This document shows, piece by piece, positions 31,840 to 41,803 of a stretch of 64,000 nt of DNA. A model generated the notes under the pieces. That model had not been told where the DNA came from and searched no databases. It saw only the letters and a list, made by a program, of their open reading frames with translations. This stretch comes from Pyxicephalus adspersus. Lineage: Eukaryota > Chordata > Amphibia > Anura > Pyxicephalidae. The stretch lies in contig NC_092869.1 of NCBI RefSeq assembly GCF_032062135.1, forward strand, positions 49,132,704-49,196,703, in the 5' to 3' direction. The position numbers and the translations under genes were made by a program. The stretch's first letter is position 1. Every line of letters begins with the position of its first letter.

Positions 31840-33040
31840 TTTAAGGCCTGCTTTAATACATTGGTGTTTCATCATACATCGCAGCACTCTGCTTTGCCAA
31901 TTTTAATGGCCCTAACACTGGTGAATTCACTCTTGCATTATTGTTTTCACTGGAGCTTGGATTCAATTAAAAATCATTCACCAAGTATTCACACATTTTC
32001 CTAGAAAATCCAATTTGAAAGATTTGTAAATTTTGGGTAAAAGTTGGGTAAAATTTGAAAACTTCATAAACAGACCCCCAAAATATAAAACACATTGGCT
32101 TATATATTTTTTAATAAATTAACCACAGGCCAGTCCTTTTTTGTCAGCTAAGGCAAATTGTAAAGTTTGGAATGTATCAAATAGCTTCAAATGTGAACTT
32201 TTTATAATTTCCACCCAAGTCTGAACTGTGATGTGTCCTTTGGAATCGGACCAAATCCTCACACATTTGGGGTTTACAACTTTTCTGCATCATCAGATTT
32301 TGTAAAACTCTCTGGGAGATTTTCCCACTGGAAACACTTTGGGAAAGTCGTCGTTCAAAGACATGAAAACACAAAATGGGATCGGTATTTCAAGCTAAAA
32401 ATACGTTTTAGGACCTGCAAGCCACGCCCTCCCATATACCATCGCTGGGACGCGCACAGCGGGCTTGCGTGTCACCGATTAGTCTAAGGAAAGGCATAAG
32501 GAAGGAAAGGCATCTGATTAGGCTGTGTTATCTACTACATACAAAAGTCAGCTTTAAGGGATACTCTAGTCCACAGTGAACCATGAAGGTGTTGGATAGA
32601 ATGGAGAAGTTGAACAATGTCCAGAGATTTGCTATTACTGTAAGTTTGAAAGAATAGAAAGTAATATCATCGGTGTGAAAAAACGCAATCCTCTTCCGGT
32701 TTCATAGTACAGTCAAGGTAGAAGCAGCCATTATGCATGGTCAGGCCATCAGAGGGAGAGCTCTTGTATTCTCATGTCTTACTGCCATTGTCCTGGTTGG
32801 TTTACTCAGCAATTAGAAGCTTATCTCTTTCTCTCCAACAGGAAAGAATCACAATGGGGAGTTGAGTGTGGCACACTTCCAGCTTGGCACAGCTCAGAGG
32901 GAAAATAATGTAAAAGAAAAGCCTAGCACACACAAGTAGATCTGCTGCTATGTATGCTCTCAGGCCGAATAATCCCATTGATAGCAAAACTGTTACCACT
33001 CCATCCACAGATCATCTGTCCAGCTCCCCTTTAGCTGTAG
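31840..33040. other. Unique stretch, no gene seen
   Basis: Only short chance ORFs. A short GC-rich patch lies near 32420-32480. Confidence 0.5.
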
Positions 33041-33044
33041 TTTC

Positions 33045-33100
33045 TTTGTACCTGTACTTGTACCTGTATCACCTGTACCTGTATCACCTGTACTTACTCT
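33045..33100. repeat. Short tandem repeat (CACCTGTACCTGTAT)
   Basis: Repeated GTACCTGTA/TCACCTGTA phrases, about four units, one of them TGTATCACCTGTACCTGTAT. Confidence 0.75.
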
Positions 33101-33560
33101 GGGGCTGTGAACAGCTGAAGGGGAGTTCATGTGCTGCAGCCAATCAGCAGAGTAGTTCCTGGTTCCAATCTTGTCCTGCTATTGGCTGCTAGTCTTATTT
33201 ATACCTGGATTGTTTCAGGCTCTGTATTCTCAGTCTTGCTACCTGAGACTTGCTCAGCCATACTCTACCATATAGAGCCTTTTGGATACCTTGATTATGC
33301 TTACCTGCCACCTGCCCAGACCTCAGTCTGCCTAGACCTTGCCTAGCACTAGCATCCTGCCCAGTACCTGACCTTGGCTGTCCCTTCACCCAATCAGTCT
33401 GTTCTGCTTGCCATAAGGGGAGAGCCTCTGGCCCGCGACCTGGTGTTTTCTCACAGCATAGTAGTCCGGTGGCCCTAGGGCCCATGCAGAGTACCGGGAG
33501 ACACTCTATGAGACTCTATGCCCTAGGGAATCCCAAGTCACCAGCCATTGGGGTGCAACC
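33101..33560. repeat. GC-richer repeat-like stretch, possible solo LTR
   Basis: The block differs in composition from its flanks. It has a TATA-like TCTTATTTATACC near 33194 after a CCAATC/ATTGG-bearing region, and repeated CCTGCC/CCTAGAC phrases downstream. No paired LTR, primer site or polypurine tract was found, so LTR identity is weak. The ORFs on both strands have no domains. Confidence 0.25.
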
Positions 33561-33599
33561 CTAGAAAAAACCCTGCACTCACTATACAGGATTCCGGCT

Positions 33600-36500
33600 T
33601 TCCGTTTAGGAATGGTAATGTGTTGGAAAGAAAACACGTCCACATCGGCACCACCATGTCTGGGGGTAGTTTATTTCAAAACACCTAGAACCAGCTATTT
33701 AGAGCAATTTGCACTAGATTGTGGTCAGACAGGACATTGCTTTAAAGCAGAACTAAAGTCAAGGTGTCAGTGCATACAAAGTTAGGGAGAGAGGCTTCCA
33801 GGGCATATAAAAGACAAATTTGCTCAGAATTCATATTGGCCCATTTGCCTATTCCATTAAAATCTCCTATTTCCTAACCCCGTGTCAGATAGTGTTGCAC
33901 TATACAGAGGATTAACTTTCTCAATTTAGGGTCCAGTGAATTTTTGATTATCACCAAGAAAGTTCCAAGGAGTTCTACTGACAGCTGTCAAAGTTCCCTT
34001 TCACTTGACCCAAAAAGTCCATAAAAGTCTCTCCAATGGGAATGCAAAGAGCAATAAAGCTTCATGTTGTTTTAACCTCTTCCTTATGCTTTTTAAAAGC
34101 CTTTAAAACAAAGTTTTGGTGTACGTTCTACCTAAAACCTAGATTTTGCCTGACTTTAGAAGTAACCTGGACCCAAGAAAACAGGAATCCAGGAACACTG
34201 ACATGTTGACGGAGTAGAATAGCAATGTGGGGTAAAGAGCAGTCCATGACTTGGCCTATGGAGCAGTAATAGCTCATTGGCTTATAAAGCGCTAAATTTG
34301 ATACTGCCATTATGGCCAAATGATCTTTCAGTTGGCATTTAGTGGGAATGGGAGTATCTTTACGTTCTTTGATGCAAGACTGAGAATAAAATGCTATATG
34401 GTTAGGATTTTGTGGAATCCTGGCCTTCGCACCTATATGAGCTTCTTGGACAACCCATTCTGAAAATCATGAAGCCTTTAATTTGGAGTCTTCACTCCTT
34501 TGATCACAAGACAAGTATGAATGTGCGAATTGATGCCTAATCAGCCAAAAAGGGCATTTGTAGTAAGGAGCTGATTTTGGATGAGAAGAACCGCCTCAAG
34601 GTGTTCCAATTTATCCCAAAAGAGCTCAGTTAGGTTAGGATTTCTCCGCACCTCTGCATCCCAAATGTCATAAATTTAGGGAGCTGGCATTGTGCAGAGG
34701 GCCCAAAATATTGCACAGAAGTTTATAGCTTTACACATTTGCTTAGGCATTATGAAAACATTTGTCATTCATAGATATCATACTAGAGAAGTGGGCATAC
34801 AGACTGCCACAGGTAACACCCACTTGTGATGATTGAAAGAATCCAATGAATGAAGAGACCAGGCCATTTTGGCTCGGAAGGAAAGGGCCAGATGTAGTTG
34901 GATGTCCATGGGCCCAGAAATGAACGGACTCTGACTTGTTGTATCTCCTAATTGTGCAATAAAATCAGAGTCAGCTATTTCAATCAAAGGAAGAAGCCTG
35001 AAGCTTTTATTTTTATCTCTCCTACCCACCACCTGACATTACAGGTACGCCTCAATAATAATAAGACATCTCTGATAAAAAGAGACATCCCCCTTTTCTA
35101 TATGTAACAAGTCATGTTTTGCAGCAGGTTGCTACCACTCATTGTCATTGAGTTCCATTAGGTTCCCACCATGACTTTGATGGTGGAAGGTAGTACGTGT
35201 TTATTGGCCAACCTCTTTGGCACAAGATTCTATTTCAAAACTGTTTTTCTCCCTTTCTTTTGGTGATTTAAACCATATGCGGTTGGGATTCTGTAGAGGA
35301 TTCATTTATCAGTTTCTCTGTAGTATGAGAAGAAATAGAGCAAAACATTTCATAGGTTTCTACCCTCACTACTAAATCATTTCCCCCTCGGAGCAGAAGA
35401 ACTGCCATCATGATAAATAGAGGGTGTCACGTTCACTTCACCCTGGATCACTGGGAGACAGAGTTTTGCTGCGAGTATAAATTTTGTGAAGTAGTGGAAT
35501 GTGTTAAGCTTGTAACAAATGGCCCTTTAATGACTCGCTCATGAAATACATAAATATGAATCTTTTACACTGGAGTAATTGTCTTGGAGGCCATTTATTT
35601 TAGTGGAACTCTAATTTCATTTTAATACATTTAACTTTGTATAGAGTACAGGATGGGTAAAATGACTTTATTATTACTGTCTGTGGCCTGCGGTGGGGAA
35701 TTGTTCTCGCTTCCAATCCTGGACTCAAAAAAGGGAAAAGGGAAATTTCCTAAGAAAGATGGCACCTGAATGCCAATAAAAGGTTTCTTTCTTTCCAGTG
35801 AAAGAGAAGACATTTGTCCATTGTAAAACATTTTTTATTAATTTTTGCGCCTACATCCTGCAGGCTCCTGGGATATTTAATATTAAAGCCGCTAGGGGTT
35901 GTTCCACACAAGCAAGTGACCCGAGCCCCAATCTGGTCCGTGTACGCAGTGATATTGGGTGGCGGGTCATTTTGTTGTGTGGTACCCTGATAATCAGCAC
36001 CTGATCTGGCTCATGCCAAGAAGACGGTCATGTTGGAAACAGCTAGATATAGACCACATAGGATTCAATGTAAGTATGTTCATTAAAGAATACTCAATAG
36101 CAGAGCTTTGTTATTAACAAAAAAAAATTTTTTCCAATATATCAAAGAAATAGCCACCCTTTTACATAATTATAAACATGTGATGACAGGTCCACTTTAA
36201 TGAATGTGATTATTTATATTTGCACATTATTTGTGGTGGGGGGAGAGATTTTTAAATCAATTTTGTTGATATGGCTATTTAATTATTGCATTTTTTTAAA
36301 AAAGTAAAATAATTTGATAATGCAGGAAATCCATTTAGAGTCACAAAAATATCAGGAATGGCCAGAACAAAATGGATCACCAGTTTTACCATCAATAAAA
36401 AATAGAAAATTACTTTTTATATCAAATATTTGTATTGAAGAAAAGAAAGTGAGACATAAAAAATTCAAAGAATATATATGACTATTGAAATGACATTACC

Positions 36501-36980
36501 AATATAGGAGATTTCATCAGAATTCTTCTTAATTTCACATTCACCTCCCAAAACACCCAAAATTCCCATTATATCCTCTATTTCCGTCTTGTGAATGCTT
36601 CTGCTCTGTGTAAACAGGATCCTGCTAATATTTCTGCTTTATAAATATCGCTGTTTACACTTTTGTTTATTATAACATTCAGATTCTTATAAAATGTCTT
36701 TGGAAAGAAAACACGTCCACATGGGCTCCCAGCAAAGAGCATGTGTGTTTTGTTAATAACAGTAAACAGATCTCAATGTTACAATTTTTCTGTGTCAGTT
36801 CTGCATTCCCTGAATTATTCCCGTATGATCTTCAAGGGAAAGGCTCCAATTCTGGGAGAAGTTTGCATGGCAGAGATTAGAGAGGAATTCCTGTGCTTCG
36901 TTGTTTTTCCTCATTGTATTTTTTTATTTATATCTTTTGTAAGATATATAGATCTCCTATAGATATCACAACCTACATAT
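33600..36980. other. Unique stretch, no gene seen
   Basis: A MITE-type end (TTTAAAGCAGAACTAAAGTC) occurs near 33740 and its inverse type (ACAGGTCCACTTTAA) at 36186-36200; no full elements were delimited. GGAAAGAAAACACGTCCACAT occurs at 33624-33644 and again near 36701-36721. The rest shows only chance ORFs. Confidence 0.45.
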
Positions 36981-36987
36981 ATATGGG

Positions 36988-37202
36988 CCTAATTTATTAA
37001 TGTTCTCCAAGAAAAAGATAGACTATCATGGGTGAACCTGGGGGATCTAGCAAACCTGGAATGGATTTCCCCAAACTCATTTGCTATTAGTTATCATATG
37101 TTTTCAATCCTGGACCAGATCCATTCCAAATTTTTTGGATCACCCAGGTTCCCCCATGATAGTTTACCTTTTCCAGTATAGGAAAGCTTTATTGAATCAG
37201 GG
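36988..37202. mobile_element. Palindromic MITE, full copy
   Basis: The left arm has AATGTTCTCCAAGAAAAAGA, TAGACTATCATGGGTGAACC and CAAACCTGGAATGG. The right arm returns the inverse with CCAGATCCATTCCAAA and GATCACCCAGGTTCCCCCAT. Same family as 22230-22448 and 28231-28310. Confidence 0.8.
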
Positions 37203-37209
37203 AATGTTT

Positions 37210-38640
37210 AAATGTTACATATATATATAAATTCATTTGATTGAGTTATAGTAATTGTGTCCCTTTTTGGCCCAGCAGGTGGCGCTTTAGTCTCCTTTCC
37301 AAAAGCAGCTATTTCAATGTTACCGTTTGTGGTTCATAGGGTTCAGTAGCTCAAGCTAATGAAGTGAACTTCTCCTCTTCATCAAGTTTCAACCTGAGTT
37401 TCCTTCATTTAAACATGAATATGGCCCTGTAACCATTCTAGTTTCTTTAGCTCTGGGCATTTTTTTTTTTTTTTGCAAGGTCTTCATTTTATCTCTGTGA
37501 CCCAGTTGAGGGATTTTCCCATACTTCCTGTTCATGTGAAACATAACCAGAATTATAGACAGTGGTTGTCACCTGTAAAGGAAGACATAGACAGCTAAAA
37601 CATATTCAGAATTTTAACATTCCCCCACTCTGCTAAAAAATTCCCATCAATTGGTGTCCCTGCTTCTCTGCACTCAGAGGATGTACCAGGACAAGCTGTG
37701 AATGGAAATATTTCGGTCTTGTGAACACTAGATGTCACTATTCACTCATATTATTCACTCATATAAAAATGAGTTTGATATGATGATGATTTGTATTTTG
37801 TTTTAAAGAAGAATGATTTCTGCTTATAACATATTTGGTTCTTCTCTCCCCCTCATCAACATGCTAATGACATTTTCACTTTTAAGACCTTATTATTATT
37901 ATATTATTATTATTATTATATGATCACTGGGTCCCTGTACTTCTCTATGTATATTGTGCATGGTGGAAGTGGCCGGCAGGGTTCTGTGCAAAGCTTCCTG
38001 AAGACATCATAGCACCCGTCCTGTCAATTCAGAAGAACTCTTGGCATTAGTACAGGCCATCTTTGAGGTCTAGTTCACTTTTCCCTCGCTGAGATGTCAT
38101 CAGTCTGCTACAGGCAAGAGGAAGCATTTCCTCAGTCTCTGCATGCAAACTTGTCATGTTTGTCCGTGACTTCACACATCTGCTGGATGGTCTCCTTGAT
38201 ATATTGCTTTGTTTCCTCGGAATGGCTTACACAGCGCAGATCCCCATGTCGTTCGGTTTAAAGAGACAAAATTCTGAGGCTTCCCGGGAAGGTGCGGGGG
38301 AAGGGGGCCGCTACTAATGATTCTGTCAGCTGATTGGTCCTGGGGTTGTCCTGGGGTCCAGGTGGGAATCTGAAGGAATAATGGTTGCAGGACTGGATGT
38401 TGGTCTCTGATATCCTGTTGGGTTTGTGATGTACAAATTCCATGAATGAAAGGTGAACCAAATATTTCCTTAAAAAAAGGGTGAAGATCCTTGAAGGACA
38501 TTTTATGGTCCACAAATTCATCATTCTCAATTGGCCTTCAAAATGAACGGAGAAAGGACAATGGAGCCATGATTTGGAAGGTTAATTGGCTTCTCCCTAC
38601 AAATTGACCATAGACTACATTAATGACACATGACCATAAT
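37210..38640. other. Unique stretch, no gene seen
   Basis: Includes an ATT microsatellite at 37890-37920 and a T run at 37461-37475. Overlapping minus-strand ORFs of 113 and 90 codons at 38172-38530 have no recognised domain. Confidence 0.45.
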
Positions 38641-38644
38641 AAGG

Positions 38645-38755
38645 ACATTAGATTGTGAGCTCCTTTGAGGGACAGCTAGTGACATGACGATGGACTTACA
38701 GTGCTGCGTAAGATGATGGCGTTATATAAATACTGTGTAATAATAATATTCTAAA
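38645..38755 (+). mobile_element. LINE tail
   Basis: TAGATTGTGAGCTCCTTTGA, GGACTTACAGTGCTGCGTAA, GGCGTTATATAAATACTG and AATAAT repeats form the shared LINE 3' UTR and tail. No coding part remains. Confidence 0.75.
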
Positions 38756-38865
38756 ACCAAACACTTCCTCCATGGTAAAACCAGAAATTTTGGGGCTAGG
38801 AGTGTCATGGTGCCATAGTTATTGGAAGACAAAAAGTTAGCCCTAGTCCAAAGTTAGTTTGTCCT

Positions 38866-39305
38866 ACTCTAAAAAAAATACAGATATTTAATTGTTTTAC
38901 CAAAGAAACCGTTTGGTACAGGTACATTTTTCCTGAATAAGTAAAAGATGAGCGGTAGATGCAGGGGAAGGCGTGGCGTCGGGCGTCTGGCTGGGGTCAT
39001 ACTCCCCGGGAGTCCATCAATGTATGACAGCAGCAGCAGCAAACTGTTGGAGCCAGCACAAGTTGTCAAACAGGTCTGAGATGTGTGCGGAGTACCAGTA
39101 AACTGGTAGATGTATTAAAAGGGCGGACTACAATCATACAGCCACGTCATTTGGAGAGTATTGTGGACTGGCTCTCAGGGGCCCCAAGTGCAGCAGGCTC
39201 TTCTTCTGGAGCAGCAGCCACCAGCACAGCCGTGACAGGAGCAAAGACAGGAGTTAGCGTGGCTAATGTGCCTGTACCTCCCGATGACTCTCCCCGGTCT
39301 CCCTA
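38866..39305 (+). mobile_element. hAT transposon fragment, 5' (N-terminal) part
   Basis: Collinear with the reverse complement of about 44390-43950 of the hAT element: TTGGTACAGGTACATTTTT, GGCTGGGGTCATACTCCCCG, AAGTTGTCAAACAGGTCTGA and GATGTGTGCGGAGTACCAGT. A frame at 39085-39306 reads ESIVDWLSGAPSAAGSSSGA, the Ser/Ala-rich N-terminal region ahead of the BED finger in the other copy. Similarity ends near 39300, so the catalytic part is absent here. Confidence 0.8.
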
Positions 39306-39780
39306 ACAACTGCAGGTTTTACTGATTAACTGACACAAGGACTCACTGAACCCACACTGCTCCTGTGCCGAGTCTGTGATTGGCTGTCACCAACACCCTG
39401 TCAGCTGAGCCTGCCTCGGTTGAATTTTTCTCCTAGTTATCGCAACGTCCAGGGTTGGCATTCATTGCCAATGTCATGTCTGCCATTGTGCCAGCTAGTA
39501 ATATACTTTACATTTCTGCTGCTTCCGGGAGGCCAACAAACTGCAGATGGAAACCCCCCAGTACTGCCACACTGATAGGTACCATTGCCTTTGCCTAATT
39601 TTTCAGCTAAGTATTGTAAGATTGAGGGTTGGCATTCATGTCATCCACTTCATGATGCAAACTAGCAATATCGTCTACCTTCCTACCGCTTCATGGACCA
39701 CAGCAACAGTGCTAGCTTATCCCTAATTATTACAAATGTCCCTCTCTGCATCATATCAGTTTACATATCACTTTTTTGAT
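39306..39780. repeat. Diverged direct duplication of about 115 bp
   Basis: The segment from about 39426 (ATTTTTCTCCTAGTTAT, GGGTTGGCATTCATTGCC, AGCTAGTAATAT) is echoed from about 39599 (ATTTTTCAGCTAAGTAT, GGGTTGGCATTCATGTC, AACTAGCAATAT), with a period near 174 bp. It may be interior sequence of the neighbouring hAT-derived element; this is not certain. Confidence 0.5.
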
Positions 39781-40019
39781 CTTTTTGATGTTTTTGAAGT
39801 TTGCTTAATAATGAATGAAGATGAATGTACAATTCTGTTTAAGGGATTTACATTCCCAAATATTTGAGACTCATATTAGATTGAATATTTTACTCTTTAC
39901 TAACCTACAACCAACATTTCTTTCAGTATCTATGACCCTTGATTCTCTACATTTGTTATTGCTTTATTGCAGTTGTATTATTCAGTGCAATCCTATATAC
40001 CTGTTATTGCTTTTTCTAG

Positions 40020-40260
40020 CCATGTTGCGATCTCAATGCATCCCCCGAAGAAGCCTAATCAGCGAAATGCATCGGGAGGAAGGCCGGAAGACGAGGTGGC
40101 CGGAGGACGAACTGTATTGCAATCATCAACCATATAGGCAAATATTGTACGGTGGGCAGGCATTACCCCTGAAGATTTTTTATTTGGGGCTGCCTTTCTA
40201 TTCGATACGTAATCAGCTGTATTTCATTGGGTTTTTCACTTCATGATTATTATCAATTTC
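40020..40260 (+). repeat. Structured GAAGAAGC...GCGAAATGC motif unit, copy c
   Basis: Contains CCCCCGAAGAAGCCTAATCA, then GCGAAATGCATCGGGAGG. CCCGA-type and TCGGG arms can pair around the core and GC...GC forms an inner pair. It belongs to the structured motif set at 48864, 56205 and 62000. Confidence 0.6.
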
Positions 40261-40389
40261 ATTGAATAATTCACATTCAACATTTGCCATAAAAAACCCA
40301 GCTTTTCTCTTTCTTTTTCTGAAAGTGATCATAGTGAGGTCACAGACAGTGCAGGGATCTGTGCAGGGTGACATTTGTATTGAAGGTAT

Positions 40390-40690
40390 CTCTCCATTTT
40401 ATTCTCTACGCCATCACTCCTCTCTCCCCAACTCTCGCTTCCTTCTCCATCTCCCCCTTTTCCCTTTTTTATTTCTCTTCCTCTCACCTTCCTCTCTGAT
40501 TACCTTCAATCCCTCTCTATCTTTTTATCTCTAATTTCCAGCTTTCATTTTCCCTCCCTGCCATCTCCCGCTCTCTCTCCCTTTTCCCTCTCTTTCCTCT
40601 CTTAGTCTTTGTCCTTCTCTCCACTCTCCCTTTTCCCTCTTTCTCATATTTCCACTATTCTCCCATCTCTCCCCTCTCCCCCCTTTCCCT
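40390..40690. repeat. Pyrimidine-rich (CT) low-complexity tract
   Basis: Nearly 300 bp of C/T-rich sequence on the plus strand with CTCTCCC repeats. The ORF at 40262-40534 runs into it and is not supported. Confidence 0.8.
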
Positions 40691-40699
40691 CTGTCACAG

Positions 40700-41390
40700 T
40701 TCTGCAGGGCAGGATGGTGGATTCTGTGTCACCAGCTCAGTGGATAGATACGTGCACAGGGCGCAGTGTCTAAACAGCTGCCCGGTCTTCACCAGAGCCA
40801 CTAGAGGGTGTTGTGCTGCGGGCAACTGCCAGGTTGCGGCCCCTGTGTACATAGAGACAGGTGACTGCTGACAGGCATGAACAAGATGTGGTACCAGAGC
40901 GAGGAGCAGAGAGTAGGTCAGGGCAGAGAGGAGGTCAGGGCAGAGAGGAGGTCAGGGCAGGCAGGGATCAGGAGTAGTCAAGGCCAAGCCGAGGTCGATA
41001 CACAAATCATCAGGAACAACAGGATCAAACAACAGGGACCTGGAAGCAGAACCAAAGGAACTTCTTGTTTAGGCAACTTCCTGTTGTCATTCACTTCCTT
41101 TTAAGGGATGGTCATGTGATTGATGAAAACCATGTGACCTGCTGAATCCTATCCTACCACCAGAGGGGGTCCTGGAGATGAGACGTTGGTGGGGTTCACA
41201 CCTCCACCAGCAGGGGGAGTACATCTGCGGAACACACTAGTCCTCTGAGGTAATGGAGCAGCTGACTGGGTGTCACATGACCTAGACCAGGAAGTGAGCT
41301 GAGGAGGTGATACCTTAGCAGAGCTGGTGCTGGCAACAAGGGAGTGCAAGGTGGGTGACACTGAAGGAGGCACAGATCCCCTGAACCTGA
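40700..41390. repeat. GC-rich interspersed repeat related to 2215-2975
   Basis: TCTTCACCAGAGCCACTAGA, GTGTTGTGCTGCGGGCAACT and GCCAGGTTGCGGCC correspond in order to segments at 2350-2410. An internal GGTCAGGGCAGAGAGGA phrase is tandemly repeated near 40916-40965. There is no credible coding frame. LTR or other retroelement origin is possible but unproven. Confidence 0.45.
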
Positions 41391-41392
41391 CT

Positions 41393-41500
41393 CCCTCTCT
41401 CTCCCCTCTCCCCCTATCTCTCTATCTCCCATCTCCCCCCTTCTATCTCTCTCTCCCCTATCTCTCCCTCCCCCCTCCCCCCTCACTCTCCCACAAGGAA
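41393..41500. repeat. Pyrimidine-rich (CT) tract
   Basis: CTCTCCCC/TATCTCTC-type low-complexity sequence. Confidence 0.8.
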
Positions 41501-41795
41501 CAGCTTGATATTTTGTTTTTGGCGTAGGTAGTTCTGTGTGTGTCGGTACGAGCTAGCTGGCCTAGGGGATCAATAGACATAAGTTCTGTCTTCCCCTCGT
41601 TGTGAGCTCCAGGTCCCTAGTCCAAATCCTGGGACTTCCAGGGAAGTGTGAAATATGAAGGTTGCCGCCATGACAGCCATCAGCCTTCTCCTCCTACAGA
41701 ACATTCCTGCTTGTGACCAATTCATCTGCTGAAAAGTTCTGCACCAACATTCCTATAGTTCAGGACTAGGGAACATCTCCCTATTTACAAACCTC

Positions 41796-41803
41796 CATAC
41801 CAT
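41796..41803. repeat. Target-site duplication of hAT element, left
   Basis: CATACCAT directly precedes the TAGGGATGAGCG terminus. The partner CACACCAT lies at 44772-44779, with one mismatch in eight. Confidence 0.8.
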
